Assembly: GCA_008692225.1 (NCBI GenBank)
Contig: VICG01000008.1
Coordinates: 1,948,001-2,012,000, forward strand
Length of the DNA: 64,000 bases
Direction of reading: 5' to 3'
Origin: Monilinia fructicola
Lineage: Eukaryota; Ascomycota; Leotiomycetes; Helotiales; Sclerotiniaceae
Below are positions 13,029 to 24,123 of the stretch, piece after piece. The translations under genes were made by a program, and so were the position numbers. How positions within the stretch are numbered: the first letter of the stretch is position 1; every line of letters begins with the position of its first letter. The notes beneath the pieces were generated by a model. It was not told the origin of the DNA. It ran no database searches and was given only the letters and a program-made list of their open reading frames with translations.

Positions 13029-15294
13029 TCAAAGTAATTCACCATCTCCATCCTCTATACCCTCCTCGTCACTATCCCACTCAACATCATTCGCGGCTGC
13101 CTCAGCTTTACGTTGAACCTCTGCTAGTCCACTCAATTCTGTGATATAATCTTTCTCAGTCAAAGCTCGCTTGATAAATTCCCACCCATTCTCCTTATAC
13201 GCATTGACGATTTTTGGTGAGCATGCCGAACAGCAATCATAAGAAGGACCACTAATAAGCATTGTCTTATATGCGGACAAGAAACCTCGAATCTGATGAG
13301 GTACGAGACCTAGAGGGTGATTGGGGCGGGTCTCGATCGAATTCCAAGTGGCCTGAATGCTGGTTTGCCGAGAGTTTTGGAGCTGGTGCAGCACCTCGCA
13401 GCGGATGTTGAAGGATGGAAGCGAGAAGCTCTACGAGTTTGGAAGATGCCTCAGGAGCCACACCTGGTCGGGTGACAGTGCACTGTTGATCGAGAGTTTG
13501 ATCTTTGACGGACTAAAAGATCAATCAGCAAAAACCCTTCATGATAGAGGATGGATATCGAATACTCACATCAGATGGCGCAACTACATCATTACAAAAA
13601 GTAACAACCAAGAGCAGCAGGTCCCCCATCTTCCGGAGTAAACTCCATGTCTCATCACCACGTACGTGTCAAATCCTAAAGCTGCATTCATAACGATCTT
13701 ACCAGCTGCCTTTCCCATAACGGTTGGAAGCCATCGACTCTCCCGAGTGTCCATCAACAAAAAGATTGCATCGTGATCTTCAATAAGCTTTTGTAGGACT
13801 TCAAAGTTCATCTTGGGTAGCGGCTTCATCTGTAATTGGATGTCCAAGCATTGGTACTGCCATCACATGCCCAGTGCTATCGACTCCTGGGTAAATTTCT
13901 TGAAGTGCTTCTGATGCTCTGTATGCCTTTGGCACGCCACCATCAATACAGTCCTTGAAGTCGAATAATGGTTGTCGGACTGGGTTGGAGAAGGACACAG
14001 AGGCGTTGTCGACAAAAGTAATCTTGCGTACCCCCCACCCCATAAGGAGTCTAGAAACGTACGTTCCAAGAGTTCCAGCTCCGAGCAACAGACACTTGGT
14101 GTTCTTGATAGCATCGAGATTTAAATCAGGTGCGATGCGCCACTTCATCAATTTAAGGTTTAAATCAACTGCTTGATCGGCCAGTTTGAGCCGGGTCCAT
14201 ATATTGAGCCAAGTTGGTGACTTTAGCAGTAAGCTTTCCAAGGCTATTACGCTCCCAGCCTGTGACTTTAGGAGTCTCATCAGGGCCAGTCGAAGAGTAT
14301 TCTGGGTCGTGAATACTCTCCAGGACCAAGATTAAACTCTGGGGCACATGTCGTTTGGCATGATTGTCCCGGTAGCAAAGTATCTGGACTCTGTCGAGTT
14401 TGTATCTGCGTCGAACCAGAACCAACAAGTTTCGCAGCATCCATCCCGGATTTTCAAGATAAGTGGATGGATCGACAAATGAGACATATTGATCTTTTGC
14501 ATCTACGCCGTTGAAAAAGCCATTTTCAAATTCCCTCAAAGATCCCACGACCCATTTGAATGGCAAATCGGAACTCTCCTCATTTTCCGGATCCTGGGGC
14601 TGTCCTGGAGATGGATATACACGTTTGGCCAAGAAAAATCCATGCTCCCTGTTGTCATGGCTATAGCGCCACGTACCAACCTCCTCGGTAAGCGCGGTGG
14701 TTTCTGCGGCACTGAACTTGGGCGGTTGCTCAATTTTCGTCCACGCTGGCTCCGAATGGAGGGCAGGAAAGGCAAACCAGTAAGTAAAAGTATATTTCTT
14801 CAGATTTGCAAACGACAAAATGGTGAACGAAGAAAGTAATGAAGGGATAGAATAGATGGTACCATCATTGATCGCATCCCAGATCTGCCCCTGTCAGTAC
14901 AAAATCGAAGCGAGTGCGAGGCAAGATCACGAGACTCACCTGTTTGGCAGAAGTTTGTAACATTGCTTGTTTGTCCATATTCTTGAAGTCTTCGATGGTA
15001 TTGACGTTTTTAATCTTGCCCTCAGCTCGAATATGACCAAGAGGAACTCTAATCGAGAATCAGTATGCATGCTCAGAAACCCACGGTGAATGCGTACTCG
15101 TTACTACTTAAAGCATTACCAAGAACCATCATACGAGAACTCTGGTCAGGACTCTGTGTAGATCTTGGCTCATATAGACCGAGAACAGGTCGTGCTGAAT
15201 CGTCCAACTTATCATGGTCGATCTTTAATTGGGAAAGAGCCGTGTAAAATGGTAGCTCTATTTCAGAAGCAAATGGAGCGAACTTCAAAGCCAT
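13029..15294 (-). CDS. ATG7: ATG7, E1-like enzyme of autophagy; 3' half broken by five +1 shifts
   Basis: Atg7 activates Atg8 and Atg12 in the cytosol for conjugation. The start is the ATG at 15294 (AAGATGGC context; [17 protein letters not shown] is the family start). Introns: 15097-15049, 14939-14885 and 13569-13513. Seen motifs: KNVNTIEDF and [19 protein letters not shown] in the N-terminal domain, then the nucleotide-binding [24 protein letters not shown] and [19 protein letters not shown], the active-site Cys in [10 protein letters not shown], and [10 protein letters not shown] near the C-terminus. All domains are present, but the frame shifts by one extra base near 14188, 13808, 13623-13627 (G5 on the coding strand), 13596-13600 (T5) and 13323-13326 (C4). 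Protein similarity continues straight across each shift, so introns do not explain them. Either sequencing error or a very young pseudogene. Confidence 0.95.
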
Positions 15295-15901
15295 CTTGAG
15301 CTTGTTGTTATCGCTCCTGGTGTAAAGGGCTATGTATAATTCTTCAATAGTAGAAAATGAGGTTATGAGCTCTTCCACTTCTCCGCCCCAGGGACCTTCT
15401 TCGATCGAGGCAACGTCGGTATCTTGAGTGCAGTCTTGAGTCTGGAACCAAGGGATTTTGGTCAGTGTTTTCCGATCTAAGGTTATAATAGAAGATAAGG
15501 TAAAGTCTTGAAAGGAATCAAGATCTTTCGTGAAGGAAGTCAAGCTGTCAGAAATGTGATTCAGCAGTCTTGTGTCTAAATCATGAGACAGATGGAGGGG
15601 CAGTTGGGTCAATAGGTAGGGTTAGGTGGGTGATGGGTGTATATGTAGGACAAGGATATCGATGGAACTCACATGGTCTAATCTTAGGTAATATGCCAAT
15701 CGGCGAAACTCCGGTAGATTTTGTATAGTTTCTCCATAAGCTGCCATTGCTATTTCCAATCTGCCGTTGGAACTTACAATGTTGCCCGCGACACATTTTG
15801 AAGATCTTTAAGCACCCCAAAGAGGAACAACCAAGAATAATAATTGTGGTCAAACTGTCAGAAAAAAGTTATTTGGGACTGAGAAGAGATTTTTTCTTAA
15901 C
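15295..15901. promoter_or_regulatory. shared upstream region of ATG7 (-) and DCD1 (+)
   Basis: Both start codons point away from this 607-bp gap, so both promoters must lie here. No TATA or known factor site was confidently seen. The 318 bp next to ATG7 (15295-15612, minus strand) form an open frame continuous with ATG7 but lack any in-frame ATG, so they are treated as leader. Confidence 0.5.
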
Positions 15902-17122
15902 ATGTTTCATTGGTCTTTGTGGAGGTGTGTGAATATCCCAAGCGAAACCATCTGATCTTTAACTGACCCTTTGCTATAGGAATTTGTGCTGGGAAGAGCA
16001 CAATAGCACAATATCTCGTAGAGCACCATGGCTTTACTCACCTTTACCTTCAACCTCAGTTGAGCAGCAAAAGCTCCACGGGACTCACCAACGGGACTAC
16101 AGACAAGAACCAAATCACCAATGGAGAAGCAGAGATTGAAGAAGATGGGATAACGCTGCGACAAAAATCCGTCCCCCAATCGCAATCCAAATACACCTTC
16201 ACAAACACCTCCGACCTCCTCGAATTTGTCACCAAAGCGGTGGCGCGAACGCTGGGTAACAACCAACATCTATACTGAAGCTATCCTGGACGCCCTCCTC
16301 CGCCGCCCCTTCTTCATCCTCGTCAGCGTCGACGCGCCCGTCTCCATCCGCTGGAAGCGTTTCCAAGCGCGGCCCCAGCCCCCCTCCACGCGCCTCACCC
16401 TCGAAGACTTTCTCCTCCGCTCCGACCACCACCTCTACGACCCCGAGCACGGTCTGCAATCCCTCATCTCCCGCGCCACGATCCGCCTCCTCAACACCTC
16501 ATCCGATCTCGCCCACCTGTATGCCACGCTGGGAAAGCTCGACCTGACAAACGAGGACCGCCTGCGCCCCAGCTGGGATCAATACTTCATGCAGCTGGCC
16601 TCCCTCGCCGCCCAACGCAGCAACTGCATGAAGCGCCGCGTCGGCTGCGTCCTGGTCCGCGAAAAGCGTGTCATATCCACCGGCTACAACGGCACGCCCA
16701 GAGGCCTGCTAAACTGCGGAGAAGGAGGGTGCGCCCGCTGCAACGAAGGGCAAGGATCCGGCGTGGGACTCGGCACGTGTCTATGTCTGCACGCGGAAGA
16801 AAATGCGCTGCTGGAAGCGGGCAGGGAACGAGTCCGCGAAAATGCCATCTTGTACTGCGATACGTGTCCGTGTCTAACATGCAGTATCAAGATTGTACAA
16901 GTCGGTATCTCAGAGGTGGTGTACAGTCAAGGATATAGCATGGATGCGGAGACGGCGGCGGTATTTGGCCAGGCGGGCATCAAGTTGAGACAGTTTATTC
17001 CGGTATGCGCTCCTTTTCTCTTGCGTCGGGAGTGTTTCAAGTCTATCTGAGTTACTTGCTAACCCCTTTGAATGTAGCCAGCAAACGGATTGATCCATTT
17101 AGAAAGACAGACATTGTATTAG
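15902..17122 (+). CDS. DCD1: deoxycytidylate (dCMP) deaminase; two +1 shifts
   Basis: This enzyme converts dCMP to dUMP for dTTP synthesis. The C-terminal half holds the zinc deaminase signature: LHAEENALLEAG with the His-Ala-Glu motif, then CDTCPCLTCS (PCxxC). The N-terminal half resembles a nucleotide-kinase P-loop (GLCGG|ICAGKST), as in other filamentous-fungal dCMP deaminases. Introns: 15925-15979 (GTGTGT, CTGAC branch) and 17003-17077 (GTATGC, GCTAAC branch); the last exon ends HLERQTLY at 17122. Two shifts, each one base too long: TTT at 15905-15907 just after the ATG, and AAA at 16234-16236, between FVT and RWRERWV. Without them the gene is unbroken. The stretch 16270-16850 is clearly more GC-rich than its surroundings. 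Confidence 0.93.
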
Positions 17123-17673
17123 CATTTTTGAGCGATGATACCCGGACCGAAAGGTCTACATATACATAGGATAGCAGCATAGTATAGCGACATAGCATAG
17201 CATAGCGAAAGGGAGTCAGGGGAGCATATTAAATAATTACACATATCAGCGTTACTGCCACCTCAATCAATAGATCAACTCGCACACAAAAATCCAAATT
17301 TTAATTTTCAATGGCAAAATGCTGATCCTTAACATCCTTAACTTGTTCATTCGTTCAATCATTCATAAGTCTATATCAGATTCCGATCGGGTATTCATGT
17401 CCAAAGAAATTCGTATCCATTTCCCGTTCCCACTTCATATGATGTCATAAAGTCGCATAAACTCTTCGCATTCGCTCGCATCATGAACATCATGAAATTC
17501 ATTGCAATCCAACGCAAAAATCCAAAACGAGAACAACAAAAACTGACGTAAATGAAAAGGCCAAAAAGGGAAAAAAAAACATTGGTATGGTATTTCCTCG
17601 GCCGTAAAATCATTATTCATCCAACCATCCAACGAAATAGAATCAAAGATAAAAAAAAAAGCCCCAAAAAATT
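17123..17673. other. convergent 3' intergenic region
   Basis: It lies between the stop of DCD1 (+) and the stop of the DUF3824 gene (-), so it should hold both 3' UTRs. It contains a short repeat of CATAGCATAG type near 17185-17205 and poly-A/T runs near 17570 and 17650. No gene. Confidence 0.5.
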
Positions 17674-20600
17674 CTAATAATCCCTTTCCTTCTCCCGTCC
17701 TCTACTCCTACTTCCCCTTCTCTCCTTTCTCACCCTATCCCCTTGCCTCCCACCATCCCTCTCACTTCCCTCCAAATCCTGACCCTCCCCACTCGCCAAC
17801 CCCCCCTCTTTGACAAGACCCATTAAAAGATCCCCCCAGGACTGTTTCCCTGCGACTACCTCACCAACTCCTCTGACAACCTTCTCAACTATCTCATTCC
17901 CACCTCCAAATTCCTTGGCTATATCTCTTTCCCTACTTCCACTCTCATCCCGGTCCAGCGGTCTCCCATCTTTATCAAATCTCTCCGGTAGTACTTCCAC
18001 CTCCTCATCCCTATCACTACCCTCGCTTTTCTCACTCGCAGTGTCATCACTGTTTCTTCCCTTCCTATGCTTGCGGTGTTTTCTCGGTCTGGAAGGGCGG
18101 TCAGAAGAAGGATCCGAGCTGCGTCTTCTTCTGCGGCGGTAACGACGGTCAGAGGAGGGGGTTGGTTGTTCATAAGTATTAACTGTGGAGGTAGATTGTT
18201 CTGCTTTTGCATTGCGAATACGTTCTAAGCGACGAGACGAAGTAGGGGACAGAGGTGCAAACATAACAGACTTGTTGGAGGGGGCAGGTTCGATCGGAGA
18301 GATGGGAGTTGTGGGTGTCGAGTCTTTTAGACGATCTATTGGACATTAACATTAGTATATGGTTGACTTTACCACGAGTACGTGGAAAAATTAATAGAAG
18401 CAACACGCACCCTCCCGGTCGTACACGTGATCAGTTTCAATCGGAGAGGTTTCATGAAAAGGAAAGTAGGATTCCTCTCTTGTATGAGGAGGTACTGTCA
18501 TAAGAGGTTCGGAATTCGAAGATGTATAAGTACTCACATTGTCACCAGGAGTTCTGGATACAGGTGGGTAATGGACATGAGTATCATGAACAGGACGTTG
18601 ACCTGCATAATCTTGAGGGTTGTAGGGAGGTATTGGAGGTATCGTGTTAACAAAGGGTGTAGATTGGTTTCCATGGTGAGTAAACGTATCTGGAGCGGAC
18701 GTAGGAGGCGGCGGAAATTGATTATTTTCAGGGTAGTATGACCCACCGGAAGCGTGAGGCGGCGAAGGAGAATATGTATCATCACGGAAATTAGTGTAGT
18801 AACTTTCAGGTGATGCTTCGTCTTCATAGCCTGATGAAAAATGGATGTTAGTATAAGAAAAGGAGATACATGATGTCGAGCCACTCGAACAAATGATTTA
18901 ACAGATACTTGAAGTATCAATAAATGTGAAAGTGAAATAACATAATTATCGAGGGGGTTTAGGGATGAGATTCGAAAATCTTTTGGATAAAGAGGATCTT
19001 ATTTCCGACGGGGAAACCGAACGGGAACTTGATCTTGAGTGCTGGGGATCCTCACGTCTTCGTTCGCGCTCACGCTCATGCTTTTCTGCGTCCCTTCTCT
19101 CTCTCTTCTCCTGCTTCTCTTGTTTTTCTTGTTTTTCTTGTTTTTCTTGTTTTTCCTTCCTATCTTTTCTCTTTCGATATTCATTCATCCCAATAGCGGC
19201 CGCACCCGTACCTAACGCACCAGCAGCTAGATCTCGCACTCTGCTACGGCTCCTGCTTCGTGATCGAGGTCGCTCATCATCGTCGCTCGATGAATCTCGT
19301 CTGCGTCGATGGGATCGACTTCGACTACGTCTGGTAGCACCGTAAGCAGCCCCAGCTGCGGCCGCTGCAACAGCTGGTTCGTATTCGTTGGGTCGATCGT
19401 ATGGTGCTGGCTGCTGGTGCGTATATACAGGTTCAGTACCGTACTGAACCATGCCTAATTCTGGGTCAACTCCTGGATCAGAATATACTCCTGTAGATCT
19501 GGCTCTAGACCTGCTTCTAGTCCTACTCCTGGTCCTGCTCCTAGTTCTGCTTCTCCTTCTCTCTCCTCTCTCAAGCAAATCGTCTTCTTCGGCTTCCTGC
19601 TTAGCCTTTCTATTCTCGTATAATCCAGCCACTGCTGCACCTGCAAGACCTGATCCAGCTATCTCCGCAGCCGTTCGTACTCGTGACTGAGATCGTTGGC
19701 CACTGCGCTTTCGAGATTTGTTTCGGAGGTGTTCCGCAACACCAGCGACTATAGCAGCTCCAGCCCCAGCCTTTGCCATGGATTTCTTACGGTGAGCTGG
19801 ATCAGCGTGTATACTCTTGCTCCTGCTCCGTGTAGTACGCTTTTCATATTCCTCGGACCAATACTCATCGCCATCAGAATAACGTCGACCACGAGAAATA
19901 CTTCTTTGTCTACTTCGGCCACGAACCAACTCTTCTTTGTTTGCCGTTCGGTTCTGAGCATACTTAACAGCCGCCCCAGCGGCAATTGCAGCAGCGGCCA
20001 GGCCAAGTGCTGTCTTCAATTTATGATGGCCGTGTGCACTGCTTGATCTTGACCTGCTTCGGCCCTCGCGACTATCGCGATATCGACTGCGTGCCCTCGT
20101 AACTACTTCAGCCCCAATCGCACCCAAGGCAGCTCCACCGAGGACGGATCTACCACGATGAGCTGTTTCAGTTCCTTGTTTCTCCCTATGATTTGCCAAA
20201 AGAGCAGCGGCACCAGCTCCAGCTAAAGCGCCTTCAGCCAAATGTCTTCTATGATGAGGACTATGGCTACGGCTGCGCGCTTCTCGTTTAACAACCTTCT
20301 TCCGTACGATATAGTCTTCTTCACTTTCATAACCATCATCATAACGGCCATCTCGACGATCATAGGCGTCTCTGCGATAATAGTATTCATCTTCTTCCCT
20401 GCGTGGCTCGGGTCGGGGAATAATTTCTTGTTGTATCTCTGTCTTTCTCTCAATCACCTCGACCCGTTGTGGTTCTGGTGCAGGTTGCGGTATGATAATT
20501 GGAGCAGGGCTTGGGGCTTCTTGCACAATAATTTGTTGGGGTTCGGGAACTCTTTGACGAATGATAATTGGTGGCGGGGTAGGTTCCGGTCGATCGTAGT

Positions 20601-21318
20601 ATTCCGTTTCTCGCGAGTATCTTTCGAGTTCATAAGGCTCATTGTGACGTCGCGCTATTGTTTTTTCAATTGTAACATCGCTCTCGCGGGTCTCCCGAAC
20701 GTCCCGTTCCGTCTCCCACGGTCTATCATTGCGGCGCCGTTCCCACGGCAAGGGACTATCGCTACGCTCCCGCTCCCGCTCATAGACTACCGTTCTAGTG
20801 CGGTCTCGTTCCCGTTCAGGTTCTCGAGAACGCTCCACTGTACTCCGCTGGTATTCAACGGCTCGATCATAATCGACAGCCGATCGAGGTCTTTCGGGTT
20901 CGTAACGTTCACGGTCAACCTCAATTCGTCGATCCACTTCGATACGTTCGGTACGTCTTGGCTCTGAGTCATATCTTTCGCGATCAATCTCAACTCTTCT
21001 ATCCACCTCGAGGCGCTCCGTTCGTCGTGGTTCAGGATCGTATCGGTCATTTTCGCGATCAATCTCGACTCGACGATCGATTTCAATGCGATCGCCTCTT
21101 CGGTTTTCGTACTCTTTGTGAGTGGAACGAATGGATCGAGTATCATCTACATCGTCAACTCGACTCGGTGTGACTCGATAACGTTGGACGGTGCGATAAG
21201 TACTCCCGTTTTGGTTTGATCGACGATAAGGCGACCGGTCATCATCGGAAGAATAGTAGTCGACCTCTCGGTCTCGGTCGTGATAAGAGCTACGCACAAC
21301 TCTTGATGCTTCAGGCAT
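17674..21318 (-). CDS. DUF3824 protein, RS-rich, about 1114 aa
   Basis: Fungal DUF3824 proteins have no well-defined role. The ATG at 21318 opens 754 codons rich in Arg, Glu and Tyr, with near-repeats of the form RTERxEVDRRxEIDRE (residues about 90-150), then Ala/Gly helices such as EGALAGAGAAALLANH, GGAALGAIGAEVV and GLAAAAIAAGAAVKYAQNR alternating with SRSRS blocks. An intron 19055-18831 (GTGAGG...CATCAG, 225 bp) leads to exon 2 with YYPENNQFPPPPTSAP, a family hallmark. An intron 18410-18336 (75 bp) leads to exon 3 with DEEVEVLPERFDKDGRPL, another hallmark, ending at 17674. If the first intron is kept, the frame runs on through an RS-like tail (RSSSRSVSPSEIRS) to a stop at 18946, giving a 790-residue isoform. 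No frameshift in 3.3 kb of exon. Confidence 0.88.
19109..19158. repeat. 9-bp tandem repeat inside the DUF3824 gene
   Basis: A unit of the form TTGTTTTTC is repeated about four to five times on the plus strand; on the coding strand it encodes a Glu-Lys-Gln run (EKQEKQEKQ). As an in-frame multiple of three it can vary in number without breaking the gene. Confidence 0.8.
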
Positions 21319-21500
21319 TTTATTTCTCGTTACCTACCTTTTAAGTATTGCGAGAAAAGGTGGGAAGAAGATGTATGTGATGTCCGTAGACAACAGGAAA
21401 TGATTTTGAAAATAGATCTGTCAATAGAGTTGTTAACTGCAAAGTATTGATAAGAGAGAAGAAAAGAAGTTGGTTTTGTTGTATTGTGTGTGATGTTTGT

Positions 21501-21558
21501 TGGTGGTGGGGGAGGGGAAGAGGGAGGGGGAGGGGGAAGGGGAAGGGGGAAGGGGGGA
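21501..21558. repeat. G-rich purine tract upstream of the DUF3824 gene
   Basis: Repeated runs of three to six G separated by A or AA on the plus strand, about 185-240 bp upstream of the minus-strand ATG. It fits the pattern for G-quadruplex formation; structure not tested. Confidence 0.75.
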
Positions 21559-22854
21559 TTTGGTGTTGTAAGTAGGATTTACTTTTTTTTTCTTTTTTTT
21601 TCTTTACCCAAAAATCAAGGGTGCTGGTTGTTTTGATGGAGGCTTTGCTGATGATTGATTAGGTTGTATGGGGATGGATGGGTTTCTCTATTATTTCTAT
21701 TGTTGCCCCTCTGACACACTGACACAATGTTCGGTAGGAGAAAACTGTAGGAAGAGGAAGAACAAGATGATGATGATTAAGATGTGAATGAATGGCTGAG
21801 TTGGTTGATTCGTTGGTTGCCCAGGTGCAGGTGGGTGGTGTCACAGCCTTATGCGGTAATAGATTATGATATGAAGATGGATCTCGTGATACATCCAAAA
21901 ATGCTTAAATGGTAAGTGACTCGAATAGGCGAGGTGGTGAGGTGAGGTGAGGTGAGGTGGTAGATGAGATGGTAGGTAGTATGTAAGTACAGAGTAGTGT
22001 AATAACTTATAATAAAGACCAAGTGGGTAAGTACTGTGTGGAAGATTGCTTGAGGAATCTCCTGATCATCAGGAACTACCTAGTAGCAAGTGTAGAGAAC
22101 CTTTTTCTTATTACTTGTATTACTACTTGTGCTGTATAATGATTGATGGATACCAAGTGAGGGATGACGGGTGAGGGGTGATTTCCTTAGTTCTCAAAAG
22201 CAATCATTAGAAGATGAGGAGATGAAAAGATGAGAAGATGAGAAGATGAGAACAGAGAACATGAGAACCTGAGAACATGAGAACCGCGTGAGAGCTACGG
22301 TACCAGTACTGTCCAGGCCCAGTATGATGACCTCGACTGACTGACCACCACTGACTGCGGGGACATTGGGTGAAAGTGGATTGAATGATTCTACCAGCAA
22401 AGTTAAAAAGTGCTTAATAGATGCATCCATGGGTACTGGAGGTTGCGTCAGTGTACATGATAATATAGACCATCGATATATAATTATGATTAGTCAGCCC
22501 TCTCTACCTTGCACTACGGAGTAGAGATTGGGCGGAGTCAAGCTTTTTATTGATTTTTTTTATAATCCACATCTCCCTCTAGTTCTATAGAAGATTAAGC
22601 GACCTCTTTTAAACCAAGGTTATTAAAATGATATATATAAAAATAATATATATTATAATATTATAATATCCTTGGTTTGTTTATATTAAATCCCTACCGA
22701 CAAATGAAGATATATATATTTTGGGCGTCTATAATCTCTATTGGGTATCGATGTTATTAATAATGAGAACCTTGAACTTCGTATTGGACATGTACTTGTA
22801 CCATGTAACTACGGGTAGCGCTGGGATGAAAATTAAGGTTATTTTCAACGAACC

Positions 22855-22966
22855 GTGACAGTTACAGTTACAGTGGCAGTGGCAGTGGCTGTGGCAGTGC
22901 ACGTGGCAGTGAGAGTGAGAGTAACAACCAACCAACAACCAACAACCAACAACCAACAACCAACAA
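22855..22966. repeat. CAGTGG-type and CAACCAA-type microsatellites
   Basis: A run of six-base CAGTGG/CAGTTA-like units (22855-22905) is followed by a seven-base CAACCAA-like run (about 22924-22966). Confidence 0.8.
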
Positions 22967-24064
22967 ATTCAAAAGAATGCTTTACTTCAATCCATGATGA
23001 TAATCCTCCGGATGGTCTAGTCTTGCAGTTTCGACCTTGTGATATTACGAGGGACTCGGGGAGGTAGTTCTATCTTACCACACCTTATGGATCTTCTAAG
23101 ACTTTCAGTCACGCCGCTTCTGTTTCTGTACACTCACAACAACAAACCTCGAGATATCAATTACATGAATAATGAAACGATGAAATGATGAAATGATGAA
23201 ATGACCTCGGGACGGACTTTACGTTTAAAATCGGAAATAATTCTTGAATAGATTTGACCGTATCATTCCTCGAATAACAAGTACGAGGCGGTTCTTGGGT
23301 AATCGATGATAATCTTCCTCATTATCTAATATCCTTCTCTCCATTTCTCTCATCCTCTCATGTCTTCATTCTTCATCCTTCATCCTTCATTCTTCACACT
23401 TCTTCTCACATCACTGCCATCATGCCCATGCCGCGATATCAACATCAAGAGGCATACCCCTTGTAAAAATGACCAACTTCTGCACCACGCGCCCACCAAG
23501 CCCTTCAAAAGCAAATGAACAACGATGACGCACTCGTATATTCGCAATAAGATAGGTTAACGAACCAATTGCAAACGATGCAACCACCCTTCAACTTCCG
23601 ATTGGTATAACGAACCAACCATCTAGTTAGCAACTTAGCATCTACCTTAGTACACCATAGTCATATGGATGTGTAACCAATTTTCCATCATACCTACTAG
23701 GTACCTAGTACACAACCCATCCCTCAGCCTTCAACAGAGCCGCATCAGAGAAAACATGTGATACGATAATTACAGCAAGTAAGTAAGTGACGATACCAAG
23801 TAAACAAGAACAATCCACCATCACCTTACTGCGCCACACGAAAACGGGATCTCCGCATCCATTGATCTGATCACGACAACCTTGAATGTGGAAATCCAAC
23901 GCCCCGTTAAGCCGATGCCTCAAGCGCCACGTTAGCGGGCAAACAGTCATGGCTTGATTCCAGACGCTCGAGAGCTTCAAACGATGATGAATGAGGAAAA
24001 TCTACAGGTCAAGTTTCTGAACGCGATCTCACCGGCAGAGACCGAGTAGAGCTAGCTGGGCCGT

Positions 24065-24123
24065 GTAGGTACTGTACAGCCTGCACGCAATGCGCGCAAC
24101 GATCCTTACAGTACAGTACCTAC
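24065..24123. repeat. 13-bp perfect inverted repeat (hairpin)
   Basis: GTAGGTACTGTAC at 24065-24077 has its exact reverse complement GTACAGTACCTAC at 24111-24123, with a 33-base spacer. No gene nearby and no T-run after it, so a terminator is not suggested. Confidence 0.8.

Noticed and set aside
13323..14190. Programmed ribosomal frameshifting in ATG7
   Set aside because: Five separate shifts, none at a known +1 site, make regulated recoding very unlikely.
15294..15612. ATG7 start at the far 5' end of the open frame
   Set aside because: The extension has no [11 protein letters not shown] at 15294 has good context and matches the family start.
20242..20967. 241-codon plus-strand frame
   Set aside because: Shadow of the DUF3824 exon on the opposite strand.
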